A stretch of 64,000 bases of DNA from Pseudomonas segetis (GTDB lineage Bacteria > Pseudomonadota > Gammaproteobacteria > Pseudomonadales > Pseudomonadaceae), in the NCBI RefSeq assembly GCF_900188155.1, contig NZ_FZOG01000001.1:829104-893103 (forward strand). The letters run 5' to 3'. The notes under the pieces are model-generated. The model did not search any database, had not been told where the DNA came from, and saw nothing but the letters and a program-made list of their open reading frames with translations. The translations under genes were made by a program, and so were the position numbers. Positions 40,001-47,211 of this stretch are shown here, one piece after another (the stretch's first letter is position 1; each line of letters begins with the position of its first letter).

Positions 40001-42471
40001 GGGGCGCCATTGCCATTCAGGTCGGCAAGTTCGATATCAATGGTACTGGTTGGAATGGTGCTGGTGGTACTTGAGGAGTCCGATTGGTCTTCACCCGTGA
40101 GGTTGACCTCGTCTTCCATTATGGTCGCGGTAACGGTCGCATTGTTGCCGAATGAGTCGCCCTCGTTGATCTCACTGTGGGGGGCGCCTGCGGGGGGCGT
40201 ATAGCTTTGGCCAATCACCGCCTGGTAGCTGAGCACCGCTGTGCTGGCGCCCTGCAGGATGTCATCAAAGGCCAGGTCACCGTTGATCCACTGGTGATTG
40301 GGATAGTAGTTCTCAATCGAGGCGGCGATATCGAACACCAGCGAGGTGGTGCCGTCCGGGTTTACAACCTGAGTGAAGACGACCGGGATTTGATAGTCGA
40401 CACCATCGATATTGGCGGAGATCGTCAACGTGCCATCGACCAGTGTCTGGCCGTCGCTCAGGGTGTCGGTAATGACAAAGCTGCCCTGGTTGAGCAGGGT
40501 TTTACCAAAGGCGAAATAGTCAGAGACATTGATGTTGATGACGTAGTTGAGGGTGTCGCCCGGGCTCAGTCCGGCGCTGCCGATATCGGTCTGCAGGCTG
40601 ACTTGTTTTTCCAGGGTGATCGACTTGGCCACTATGCTGGTCGCAAATCCATCGCCGCTGAAGGCAATGGTATCGCCCGGGTTGGCAACGTCGCGCGGGT
40701 CAAGCGGTTGCCATTGGCCAGTAGCCGTGGGCGGTCCGAAGGTAATAGTGGTGTCATCGCCGGTTATCGGGTTGATCACCGGATTGCCGTCGACATCGGC
40801 GTCAGGCACGAAGAAATCGACATTGGTCGTTACAGGCGCCGAGAAGTCGCTGTAGGCGACCGTAAACGACTGGATATAGACGTCGTTGGTCTGGTCGGCA
40901 TCGTTATTGCGAGCAAATACCGCATTGATCAATGTCGGGTTGCTGATGGTGTCGCCGTTGTACAGGGTAATCGAGGTGAGGGTGCCGTTGGCCCCCGGTG
41001 TTATCTGGGTGATGATCACATCGTCGGGAACCGGTTGGGTGATCTCCAGGTCGGTGATGGTCTGCGAGGTTGCCGGGCTCACCGTAATTTGCAGTTCGCG
41101 GCCATAGTTGGGGCCGGTCGCGGTTTCGCCCTCGGGCGCTATGATCTGTTGATCGAATGTGATGACCGTTGGGTGTATCACATAGCTGGTGGAGCCGGTC
41201 TGAACCAGGCTTGGGTCAACGCTTGGGTTATTCAGTGCATCGTTGCCGTATTGGAAACCGCTGCGCGCGCGAATAGTCAAATCAGGGCTTGCTGCCGAAG
41301 ACGAGAAATCGGTGTCGGCTAGATCACTCAGGGTCGCTGTAACCTGGATGCCAATATTGGGCTGGCCCTGGCTGACGCTGGCAAAGGGTAATTCCAGCAC
41401 CACCATCTGGTCACCGGCGCGCATCCCGTAGGCGGCGGCGTTCACGACCAGTGGCTGGCCATCAGCGCCGACGGCCAAGGGGTGGACTGCCTGGCCATTG
41501 GCATCAAAGGTAATGACGTGAGCGACCAGTGCCTGGCCTTGGTAGCTGGCTGAAACGAAGCTGATACCGTCATCAATCTCCGCGCCGGCGCCATCGATAC
41601 CTGTTGTAGGCAGGAACACATCGACAAAGGGGGCGTAGCCGGACTGGGATGAGGTGTTGGAGAAGTTCAGGGTAAAGGTGAAGTTGCTGCCCAGTTGCAC
41701 ATCGGTCCCTGTGCCTGCCGCAGATAGCGTAGGCGCCGCGTCGGCCAGCAAGCCAGAAAAGCCGTCGATGGTTGCAGTGCTAAGGGCAATTGATTTATCA
41801 ATATCGCCATCGCGCACTTCCAGTTCCCAGTCGCCACCTGCGGCCTTATTGCCGGTGTCGTCGTTGGATGCCCCGACATCAGCGCCCGTCCAGCGGGCCA
41901 GTTCAGCGACCAGGGTTTTGCCAACCTCGCCAGCGCCAATCCGGCAGCCGTAGAGTTGAATGTCCGCACCGGCGCTGAGGTTATTGCTCCATTGCGCGAA
42001 GCGACTGCCAAGTTGATCGATATTGTCACTCGACACGGTCGTGCTGCCCAAGGTGAACTGGCCAGCGGCGCCGTGGGAGAGGATTTGTACAGAGTCCACC
42101 TGGCCCATGGTTTCAAGGGCTTTTTCAATGGCGGCAATGCCGTCTTGTTGAGTGTCGACAATAATGGCCTTGACACCTTGTGGCAGCTGCTGGGAGAGCT
42201 GCTGGCTATTCTCAAGGCGACTGTCGATCACCAGCAATGCGCGTGCTGCCGAGGTAGGTGGCGGGGCAGAGCGGGCTGCCTCGACGGGAGTTGCAGGAAT
42301 GTGGCTGTTGTCTTGGCCATCGGGGGCAGAATTTGCCGAGGTGTCAGTAGTGTGTTGCTCTGTGGCAACTGCTGCTGCACCGTCGAACAGAATCCTCGGC
42401 TCCAATGCCAGCGTACGGTTGCTGGGCTTAAAGGGATTACCGTTGCGACCACCGGTATAGGCTTTCGACAT
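31030..42471 (-). CDS. Giant 3813-residue DUF4347/VCBS-repeat surface-type protein
   Basis: One uninterrupted frame of 11.4 kb. There is no Sec signal; residues 23-32 are LEPRILFDGA, a motif shared by large exported repeat proteins. Residues about 78-240 form a DUF4347 domain with SHG (His133) and YGC (Cys176). From about 245 to 1850 follow DUF11/isopeptide-like repeats (pattern GDTLNYVI, TDTLSDG). About 1870-1995 resembles SdrD_B/CnaB (SGTLWNDTSSADG). About 2000-2140 is cadherin-like, then 11 VCBS-type repeats to about 3640. The tail (about 3640-3813) is acidic then Gln/Pro/Ala-rich and ends in FHSQLKNAALQ. RTX nonapeptides are absent. An adhesin or biofilm role is inference; the export route is unknown. 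GGAG stands eight bases before the ATG. Confidence 0.85.
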   Translation of the reverse strand: MSKAYTGGRNGNPFKPSNRTLALEPRILFDGAAAVATEQHTTDTSANSAPDGQDNSHIPATPVEAARSAPPPTSAARALLVIDSRLENSQQLSQQLPQGVKAIIVDTQQDGIAAIEKALETMGQVDSVQILSHGAAGQFTLGSTTVSSDNIDQLGSRFAQWSNNLSAGADIQLYGCRIGAGEVGKTLVAELARWTGADVGASNDDTGNKAAGGDWELEVRDGDIDKSIALSTATIDGFSGLLADAAPTLSAAGTGTDVQLGSNFTFTLNFSNTSSQSGYAPFVDVFLPTTGIDGAGAEIDDGISFVSASYQGQALVAHVITFDANGQAVHPLAVGADGQPLVVNAAAYGMRAGDQMVVLELPFASVSQGQPNIGIQVTATLSDLADTDFSSSAASPDLTIRARSGFQYGNDALNNPSVDPSLVQTGSTSYVIHPTVITFDQQIIAPEGETATGPNYGRELQITVSPATSQTITDLEITQPVPDDVIITQITPGANGTLTSITLYNGDTISNPTLINAVFARNNDADQTNDVYIQSFTVAYSDFSAPVTTNVDFFVPDADVDGNPVINPITGDDTTITFGPPTATGQWQPLDPRDVANPGDTIAFSGDGFATSIVAKSITLEKQVSLQTDIGSAGLSPGDTLNYVININVSDYFAFGKTLLNQGSFVITDTLSDGQTLVDGTLTISANIDGVDYQIPVVFTQVVNPDGTTSLVFDIAASIENYYPNHQWINGDLAFDDILQGASTAVLSYQAVIGQSYTPPAGAPHSEINEGDSFGNNATVTATIMEDEVNLTGEDQSDSSSTTSTIPTSTIDIELADLNGNGAPPPGTELRPGDEVTFSLTYDLVTGDYENFTLTAYLPLPLFDLTGLDASTIWQLGTDNTNPNSPSSVTIGPGNSLIFTFDDYVNSGTDGSTIQIDFTLTVSDQPFADQRSFNVLAESSQTTTLDKTEILSSDDVTLIASVAEPDLSITHGVVSSSNGTVTGTTGGWNAPGTGGAPFTGSVTDINAIEGNVTDIDASDTIRLATAIENTGGGNAFDVSTQITLPPGLSFVGGSLSSANLLIFRGDGSQLIAGVDFTVDNATNTITFVDNAGVGALLAGRPGTAADNSGANLIVITYDTVVAGNINASATLESTGTLLNYASIEGGANFLDSGVLSDTAAQQVAAPEISKGFAGGSLDNSDSSASHTTGADLVVGESMLYDIIVTLPEGVTQSLNINDLIPPGMRLDTSYSGSGYQLITTAGGYLTLDFGGTVNISQLNTTGTDGGDANFVFSISSVNGDNNTDNNKFVIRVRLIATDVSSNQANKVLQNDATLTYNDTDGDTPNSTDPADGINRIVTLTGDKPTITVREPTLQISQTINTPTDFGFDQDDPVDFTITISNGNSATDFDAFDIDFSDTLPTELDNLTLTSVIYTVNGVSTDITSSFSLDPVTRTLVNTGNIDIAKGGSIAINVSGVVNASGASVPDFDNQAQVQWTSIDGVNSDERTGVDGLLNSGALNDYRLESTLVIPVAQGIRISRVGGLDDTTAPNPTNAEVENVAVGELVRYRAAALIPEGENPNYSISITLDAGLTLADLASMRVAFVSNGGLVTDLSDLITSGVLAIDGDENSPEALFITPDLSGAGPTGVLNPDYVTVTTDANGRQVITINFGNVTNGAGAAGDDSNDDNLEGIIVEFSARVNNQVSNQAGDQLGVFVQDRVDGALRATSDTLFERIVEGGFSGLDKTVTNFDPNVGDSSGTATVTIGFNQSGELPAYDVNLSDSFPTGSNYQLVSITVGGTTYAAADLPADGISFSTAGGLSVDFSQVDVGSQISVVYTVDVPNDAIVANTNASLTWSSLPETFTTWGGSTVGADGSADGERTSADGVGPDNDAVLNNYQLVEAAGLGIISGTLWNDTSSADGSITPDGPGIAGQDVTLTWAGNDGIFGNTDDATFTATTDANGQFIFGVLPSGLYRIDAPTEVNGIVAFGDMRIRIDTDGSTLGQVNITLGEADSQNADSGYVEINDAPVNSLPGTQNAQEDIALAISGISVSDVDAERDPDITDRAIQVTLSVTQGTLFFTGATTGVTVTGSNSNSVVLVGRIADINAALASLNYLGNANFNGNDTLTVLTDDLGNFGDFDGNGIPGESTDARTDQDSLLIVVAPVNDPPTAVNDEATAVEAGGRDNQTPGVNPTGNLTDNDTDVDLITNPDTENLILVSVTFNGTTVPVPATGTVEIEGNYGSLFVDSSGAYEYVVDNDNPEVQALRLSGQTLSETFSYEISDSGVPLATANSSALLTLTIEGANDTPVGVDDNGLAIEQGGVNNTDVGNPGDTPPSGFPVPGQDATGNVLDNDTDVDGGAGDPVDYGESKSVTAIRNVPKDEIGTPLIVPPGGSISIDGTYGTLTIFSDGEYSYVIDNDNIAVQRLGPNDTLSDEFSYQVTDALGLNDLANLTIVIQGNYDNPVASDDHAQAQASEVDDDGNEVNPTGNVITFPSRPDNTGLPGGNGIDQDVDSADRPNTNLTVTGIRNGTEVAGGALGAVTTGTTLDTLYAQDSTGTPLTNASNESYGELTINPDGSFSFDVNSDHPEIVALALGQTLDVVVTYQITDTAGLTDTAQLVITVTGANNVPLANNGVALATEAGGVNNTTPGVNPADNISAEDPDGDPLTVTAIRTGAETASGTSGIVGQALQGLYGQLTMNEDGSYSYVVDNSLAAVQALRQPSDTLIERFTYTVTDPGGLSDSAEIIVVIRGQNDNPVADNDTASAIEAGGVNNATGGVNPVGNVLDNDADVDSVANGETKAVDSVRTGATEGAGTAGTLDVELRGTYGWLTIGEDGEYRYRLDNSMAAVQALRAGNSLTDSFNYTVIDTAGATDTAVLTITIQGSNDTPVANNDSAAAVEAGGLNNTTPGVNPSGNVLSNDTDVDRYGETLTVSAVAGGSIGSAFSGSYGSLTLNSDGSFTYTVDNNNPLVQALRTNANKLSESFTYTIRDLAGATSSAVLTITISGRNDNPVAVNDTNTATEAGGVNNGTPGTNPTGNLLANDTDVDSGDSKTLDGIRTGLEVAGGSFTSVGAIQSIVGQYGTLTVRANGDYSYVVNNSLAAVQALKPGDTLREAFSYRMHDTAGAQDIAQLLITIEGAWDTPVAANDLGIAVADNGDGRFIDPSGNVLTNDTDVDAGDNLTVTAIRTGQEAGSGTAGTVGSVLVGQYGSLVLNADGSYQYVLDKTNPDVLALNLLDTLYDYFTYTATDDGVLSDPAQLSILIIGRNDPPVGVDDSATAIEAGGVNNGTAGVNPSGNVLSNDTDLENGVLTVTGVRTGTESGTGTSGAVGTSLRGLYGNLTLNSNGNWTYVLDNSLAAVQALRISGQTLTETFTYTVEDPYLADDTAQLVITIDGRNDTPVAVDDNATAVEAGGIFNGTPGVNPQGNVLDNDTDVDSVANGETKQVVSASSETGNTSSAGQVLVGRYGSLTLNADGTYQYVLDNNNPTVQALRTAGETLRETFTYRMRDTAGAESTARLNLLIQGANDNPLAVNDSNVASDQVPAPQTSGNVLPNDSDVDGGDSLQVVAIRTGAENASGTAGTLGQPLVGRYGTLVLNADGSYTYSIDLTNNEVLAAAGLGQVLSDVFTYTLSDLAGATDPAELVITLDITAPFIPAPKDGPFHHEDDRDPAGQYQPLLKDIDPVVFISPVVQRDSRLNAFIARESDGSKVLLPASAGLLSDIDEAYQVPGQFVHQQVLDSQFDSELDMTWILGRQQRVDLTADGLLSDPSLFGTSVDGLTQPWQAPERQEQPQQPQEQAAPAQTASSFHSQLKNAALQRSLIRPQS
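31560..36035 (-). repeat. Array of 11 VCBS-type repeats inside the giant gene
   Basis: Eleven diverged coding repeats of about 370-470 bases. Each protein unit opens with N-D-x-P-V-A-x-x-D, then (A/T)(A/I)EAGG.NN, G(N)VL.NDTDVD, an AVRTG-like segment, GTYG.LT...DG.Y.Y..DN and TLTETFTYTV.D. Units begin near (minus strand) 36030, 35615, 35150, 34650, 34265, 33870, 33500, 33110, 32725, 32335 and 31945. Units 3, 8 and 11 lack the EAGG.NN segment. Bases differ much more than residues, so the copies are old and not recently amplified. Confidence 0.8.
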
Positions 42472-42618
42472 TGCTATGGCTCCATGCGCATGAATAGACC
42501 GTTAATAAAGCGTAGCTGGTTCTTTCGTCCTCGTGGTGCGAAAAAACAAATTTAGCCCCGAGCTAAAGCGGTATAAGGCTGATAGAAACAATCCAGCAAC
42601 TGGTTATTTCAATCAAAA

Positions 42619-42645
42619 AACCCGGCGTAATCCATACGCCGGGTT
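42619..42645 (-). terminator. Rho-independent terminator of fabI
   Basis: AACCCGGCGTA (42619-42629) and TACGCCGGGTT (42635-42645) form an 11-bp stem with a five-base loop; on the minus strand a T run follows (A run at 42615-42620). The rest of 42472-42677 must carry the promoter of the giant gene, which I cannot pick out. Confidence 0.9.
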
Positions 42646-42677
42646 CTTGGGGAAACTGCCTATTTGTGTGCGAAAGT

Positions 42678-43472
42678 TTATTCGTCCATCGCACCCATGG
42701 CCGTGGTGTTGAAGCCACCGTCGACATACATGATTTCACCGCTTACGCCTGAGGCCAGGTCAGAGCAGAGGAACGCGCCAGCGTTACCAACCTCTTCGAT
42801 GGTGACATTGCGGCGCAATGGTGTTTGCTTTTCGTTGGCGGCCAGCATCTTGCGGAAGCTCTTGATTCCCGAGGCTGCCAGCGTACGGATTGGACCGGCC
42901 GAGATGGCATTTACGCGGGTGCCTTCAGGGCCCAGGCTACCAGCCAGGTAACGAACACCGGCTTCGAGGCTGGCCTTGGCCATACCCATTACGTTGTAGT
43001 TAGGCATTGTGCGCTCGGCGCCCAGGTACGACAGGGTCAGCAGGCTGCCATTGCGGCCTTTCATCAGCTCGCGCCCAGCCTTGGCCAAGGCTACGAAGCT
43101 GTAGGCACTGATGTCGTGGGCAATGCGGAAGCCTTCGCGGGTGGTGACATCCGTGAAGTCGCCATCGAGCTGGTCGCCCGGAGCGAAGCCGACCGAGTGA
43201 ACAATGCAGTCAAGACCGTCCCACTTTTTGCCTAAGGCTTCAAATACAGAAACGATTTCATCATCATTGGCCACGTCGCACGGGAAGCACAGGTCAGCGC
43301 TTGAACCCCACTCAGCGGCAAAGCCTTCAACCCGGCCCTTGAGTTTTTCGTTCTGATAGGTGAACGCCAGTTCGGCACCCTCACGGTGCATGGCTGCAGC
43401 AATGCCTGAGGCAATGGAGAGTTTGCTGGCAACGCCAACGATCAGTACGCGCTTACCGGTTAGAAAACCCAT
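42678..43472 (-). CDS. fabI: Enoyl-[acyl-carrier-protein] reductase (NADH)
   Basis: A 264-residue short-chain reductase that does the last step of each fatty acid elongation round. The FabI triad is seen as Y149, Y159 and K166 (YNVMGMAK), with the N-terminal [13 protein letters not shown] nucleotide-binding segment. Good AGAGGA ribosome binding site. Start codon lies 28 bases beyond the stop of the npp ATPase gene on the same strand, so it may be read from the transporter operon as well as its own promoter; a clear terminator follows it. Confidence 0.97.
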   Translation of the reverse strand: MGFLTGKRVLIVGVASKLSIASGIAAAMHREGAELAFTYQNEKLKGRVEGFAAEWGSSADLCFPCDVANDDEIVSVFEALGKKWDGLDCIVHSVGFAPGDQLDGDFTDVTTREGFRIAHDISAYSFVALAKAGRELMKGRNGSLLTLSYLGAERTMPNYNVMGMAKASLEAGVRYLAGSLGPEGTRVNAISAGPIRTLAASGIKSFRKMLAANEKQTPLRRNVTIEEVGNAGAFLCSDLASGVSGEIMYVDGGFNTTAMGAMDE

Positions 43473-43500
43473 GTGTTGTTCCTCTTCCTATCTACAAGGA

Positions 43501-45114
43501 TTAGTCAGCTTTTGCTGGCGCCAAGAAGGCTGCCTCCAGCAGTTGCTGAGTATAAATATGCTGCGGTGCGGCAAATATCGCCTCTGCCGGACCCTGTTCA
43601 ACCACTTGACCTTGCTTGACCACCATTAAATGGTGGCTTATTGCCCGAACAACGGCCAGGTCGTGGCTGATGAACAGGTAGGTCAGGTTGTACTTGGCCT
43701 GCAACGACCGCAACAACTCGATAACTTGACGCTGAACGGTGCGGTCGAGCGCCGAAGTGGGCTCATCCAGCAGTATCAGCGCCGGTTTAAGTACCAGTGC
43801 CCGGGCAATGGCAATACGTTGCCGCTGTCCGCCTGAAAACTCATGAGGGTAGCGATGCCGGGATTCCGGATCGAGGTCTACCTCTTTGAGCGCATCAATC
43901 ACAGCCTGTTCCTGCTCGGCTGCGCTACCCATGTTGTGAATGTCCAGCCCTTCACCGATGATTTGGCCAACCGACATACGCGGGCTCAGGCTACCGAAGG
44001 GGTCCTGGAACACCACCTGCATCTGTCGCCGTAGCGGCCGCACTTCCTTTTGCGAAAGACCATCTACCGCCTGGCCCTGGAAGCGTATCGCGCCCTGGCT
44101 CCCAAGCAAGCGCAGGATCGCCAGGCCGAGCGTGGATTTACCGGAACCACTTTCGCCAACGATGCCCAGGGTCTGACCCTGGGGCAGGCTGAAGTTGATG
44201 CCGTCCACCGCTTTTACATAATCAACTGTGCGGCGCATGAGTCCTTTTTTAATCGGGAACCACACGCGCAGGTCGTCAACTTCCAGTATTGGTTCGCCTG
44301 GCGGGTTATCGACCGGGTCACCGCTGGGCTCCGCACCAAGCAGCTCCTGAGTATAGGAATGCTGTGGCGCAGTGAACAAATCTTCACATGACGCCTGTTC
44401 GACGATCATTCCGCGCTGCATGACACATACCCGGTTGGCAATTCTTCTAACCAGGTTCAAGTCGTGGCTGATCAGCAGTAGCGACATGCCCAGGCGCGCT
44501 TGCAAATCCTTGAGCAATTCAAGGATCTTCAGCTGCACCGTGACGTCGAGCGCAGTGGTGGGCTCATCGGCAATCAACAGTTCTGGCTCGTTGGCCAGTG
44601 CCATGGCGATCATCACGCGTTGGCGCTGACCGCCCGACAATTCATGGGGGTAGGCCTTGAGCCGCTTGCGTGGCTCAGGGATGCCCACCAGGTCGAGCAG
44701 TTCCAGGGTGCGCGCGGTCGCCGCCTTGCCGCTGAGCCCTTTGTGCAAGGCGAGCACTTCGTTGATCTGTTTTTCGATACTGTGCAGCGGGTTGAGCGAG
44801 GTCATGGGCTCTTGAAACACCATGGCGATGCGGTTGCCACGGATGCCGCGGAGCTTTTTCTCGTTCATGCTCAGCAGGTCTTCACCCTTGTAGCAAATGG
44901 TGCCGCTTGGGTGCTGGGCAATCGGGTAGGGCAGCAAGCGCAGGATGGAGTGCGCGGTGACCGACTTGCCAGAGCCGCTTTCACCCACCAGCGCCAGGGT
45001 TTCGCCACGACGGATGTCAAAGTTGATGTTTTCCACCACGCGCTGGCGGTTGTCACCGGTGACGAATTCAACGGCCAGGTCGCGTACTTCGATGAGGTTG
45101 TCAGTGTCGTTCAT
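43501..45114 (-). CDS. nppD: Peptide ABC transporter, double ATP-binding protein (YejF-like)
   Basis: A 537-residue fusion of two ABC ATPase modules. Each has Walker A GESGSGKS, an ABC signature (LSGGQRQR in the first, FSGGQRQR in the second) and Walker B (LLIADEPTTALD, LILLDEPTSALD). It powers the YejBE-type permease for peptide, microcin C-like or peptidyl-nucleoside uptake. The start at ATG 45114 (MNDTDNLIEV) is taken; the upstream extension to 45258 overlaps the permease gene in another frame. One base separates it from the preceding stop. Confidence 0.93.
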   Translation of the reverse strand: MNDTDNLIEVRDLAVEFVTGDNRQRVVENINFDIRRGETLALVGESGSGKSVTAHSILRLLPYPIAQHPSGTICYKGEDLLSMNEKKLRGIRGNRIAMVFQEPMTSLNPLHSIEKQINEVLALHKGLSGKAATARTLELLDLVGIPEPRKRLKAYPHELSGGQRQRVMIAMALANEPELLIADEPTTALDVTVQLKILELLKDLQARLGMSLLLISHDLNLVRRIANRVCVMQRGMIVEQASCEDLFTAPQHSYTQELLGAEPSGDPVDNPPGEPILEVDDLRVWFPIKKGLMRRTVDYVKAVDGINFSLPQGQTLGIVGESGSGKSTLGLAILRLLGSQGAIRFQGQAVDGLSQKEVRPLRRQMQVVFQDPFGSLSPRMSVGQIIGEGLDIHNMGSAAEQEQAVIDALKEVDLDPESRHRYPHEFSGGQRQRIAIARALVLKPALILLDEPTSALDRTVQRQVIELLRSLQAKYNLTYLFISHDLAVVRAISHHLMVVKQGQVVEQGPAEAIFAAPQHIYTQQLLEAAFLAPAKAD

Positions 45115-45115
45115 C

Positions 45116-46135
45116 TTACTTCCTCGGGTCGAAGGCATCGCGAGCAGCCTCGCCAATAAACACCAGCAGGCTGAGCATGATTGCCAGCACCGCGAATGCG
45201 CTGATACCCAGCCAAGGCGCTTGCAGGTTGGACTTGCCCTGTGCGACCAGTTCGCCAAGCGAGGGTGCGCCAGGCGGCAGGCCGAAGCCGAGGAAGTCCA
45301 GTGCGGTCAAGGTGCCGATTGCGCCGGTGAGGATAAACGGCATGAAGGTCATGGTCGACACCATGGCATTGGGCAGGATGTGGCGGAACATGATTGCGCC
45401 GTTCTGCATGCCCAGTGCCCGCGCCGCACGCACGTATTCAAGGTTGCGCCCGCGCAGGAATTCGGCGCGCACCACGTCGACCAGGCTCATCCAGGAAAAC
45501 AGCAGCATGATGCCCAGCAGCCACCAGAAGTTGGGTTGTACGAAGCTGGCCAGGATGATCAACAAATACAACACCGGCAGGCCCGACCAGACCTCGAGAA
45601 AGCGTTGGCCGAGCAGGTCGACCCAGCCGCCATAGAAACCCTGCAAGGCACCAGCGAACACACCGATGATCGAACTGAGAATGGTCAGGATCAAGGCGAA
45701 CATCACTGAGATCCTGAAGCCATAGATCACCCGCGACAGCACATCGCGGCCCTGATCATCGGTGCCCAGCCAGTTGACCGAGGAGGGCGGCGCTGGGGCG
45801 GGAACCTGCAGGTCGTAGTTGATGCTCGAATAGCTGAACGGGATGATCGGCCAGATCATGGTGCCGTCTTTGGCCGCGATCAGCTCCTTGATGTAGGGGC
45901 TCTTGTAGTTGGCCTGTAGCGGGAACTCGCCGCCAAAGACGGTTTCCGGATAGCGTTTGAAGACTGGAAAGTACCACTGGCCGTCGTAGCGAACGGCCAG
46001 CGGCTTGTCGTTGGCGATCAGCTCGGCGCCAAGGGTCAGGGTAAAGAGCGCGAGGAAGATCCACAGCGACCACCAGCCGCGTTTGTGGGCCTTGAATCGT
46101 TCGAAGCGGCGCTTGTTGATTGGGGAGAGGGCCAT
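45116..46135 (-). CDS. nppC: Peptide ABC transporter permease (YejE-like)
   Basis: A 339-residue inner-membrane permease of the OppC/YejE type, with an N-terminal segment (WWSLWIFLALFTLTLGAELIA), a large periplasmic loop of about 110 residues and five further membrane segments; the EAA loop is ARALGMQNGAIMFRHILPNAM. ATG at 46135 chosen over an upstream in-frame codon since it abuts the stop of nppB by one base. Works with NppB and NppD. Confidence 0.93.
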   Translation of the reverse strand: MALSPINKRRFERFKAHKRGWWSLWIFLALFTLTLGAELIANDKPLAVRYDGQWYFPVFKRYPETVFGGEFPLQANYKSPYIKELIAAKDGTMIWPIIPFSYSSINYDLQVPAPAPPSSVNWLGTDDQGRDVLSRVIYGFRISVMFALILTILSSIIGVFAGALQGFYGGWVDLLGQRFLEVWSGLPVLYLLIILASFVQPNFWWLLGIMLLFSWMSLVDVVRAEFLRGRNLEYVRAARALGMQNGAIMFRHILPNAMVSTMTFMPFILTGAIGTLTALDFLGFGLPPGAPSLGELVAQGKSNLQAPWLGISAFAVLAIMLSLLVFIGEAARDAFDPRK

Positions 46136-46136
46136 A

Positions 46137-47210
46137 TCAATTCTCCCTGCTTTCAAAGTCGATTCGCGGATCGACCAGGGTATAGGTGATATCACCGATC
46201 AATTTCACCACCAGTCCCAGTAACGTGAAGATAAACAGGGTGCCGAATACCACCGGGTAGTCACGGTTGATCGCGGCCTCGAAGCTCATCAGGCCCAAGC
46301 CGTCGAGCGAGAAAATCACTTCGATCAACAGCGAGCCGGTAAAGAAGATGCCGATGAAGGCCGCCGGGAATCCGGCGATGATCAAGAGCATTGCATTGCG
46401 AAACACATGGCCGTAGAGCACGCGTGTATTGGTCAGGCCCTTGGCGCGGGCGGTGACCACGTATTGCTTGTTGATTTCGTCGAGAAAGCTGTTCTTGGTC
46501 AGCAGCGTCAGGGTTGCGAAGTTGCCGATAACCAAGGCTGTGACGGGCAGTATCAGGTGCCAGAAGTAATCAAGGATCTTGCTGGTGGTGCTCAGGTCAT
46601 CGAAATTGTTCGAGGTCAGCCCGCGCAGGGGAAACCAGTTGAGATAGCTGCCGCCGGCAAACACCACGATCAACAGAATCGCAAATAGAAACGCCGGGAT
46701 CGCGTAGCCGATGATGATTGCCGAGCTGGTCCAGACGTCAAATGCGCTGCCGTGGCGGGTGGCTTTGGCAATGCCCATGGGGATCGAGATCAAATACATG
46801 ATCAAGGTGCTCCAGAGTCCAAGCGAGATGGAGACGGGCATCTTTTCAATGATCAGGTCGAGGACCTTGGCGTCGCGGAAAAAGCTTTCACCGAAGTCGA
46901 AGTGGGCATAGTTCTTGATCATGATCCAGAAACGTTCTGGTGCCGATTTATCGAAGCCGTACATGTGCTCGATTTCAGCAATCAGTTCTGGATCAAGGCC
47001 TTGCGCGCCCCGGTAGTTGGAGCCTGCGACCGAGACCTCCGACCCTCCACCGGCAATCCGGCTGGTTGCACCTTCAAAGCCTTCAAGCTTGGCAATCATC
47101 TGTTCGACCGGGCCACCGGGAGCGGCCTGGATGATGATGAAGTTGATCAGCAAAATGCCAAACAGGGTGGGGATGATGAGCAAGAGGCGACGAATGATAT
47201 ACGCCAGCAT
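46137..47210 (-). CDS. nppB: Peptide ABC transporter permease (YejB-like)
   Basis: A 357-residue OppB/YejB-type permease: [19 protein letters not shown] at the N-terminus, a long periplasmic insert (residues about 35-130) typical of YejB, and the EAA loop [24 protein letters not shown] at 47210 abuts the stop of nppA2. The open extension to 47378 is not part of the family. Confidence 0.93.
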   Translation of the reverse strand: MLAYIIRRLLLIIPTLFGILLINFIIIQAAPGGPVEQMIAKLEGFEGATSRIAGGGSEVSVAGSNYRGAQGLDPELIAEIEHMYGFDKSAPERFWIMIKNYAHFDFGESFFRDAKVLDLIIEKMPVSISLGLWSTLIMYLISIPMGIAKATRHGSAFDVWTSSAIIIGYAIPAFLFAILLIVVFAGGSYLNWFPLRGLTSNNFDDLSTTSKILDYFWHLILPVTALVIGNFATLTLLTKNSFLDEINKQYVVTARAKGLTNTRVLYGHVFRNAMLLIIAGFPAAFIGIFFTGSLLIEVIFSLDGLGLMSFEAAINRDYPVVFGTLFIFTLLGLVVKLIGDITYTLVDPRIDFESREN

Positions 47211-47211
47211 G

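Noticed and set aside
40177..41322. Long open frame (381 codons) on the + strand inside the giant gene, and several others across 31036-42555
   Set aside because: Antisense to a continuous repeat-bearing protein; sequences look like no family and have no ribosome binding sites. They arise from codon bias of the coding strand.
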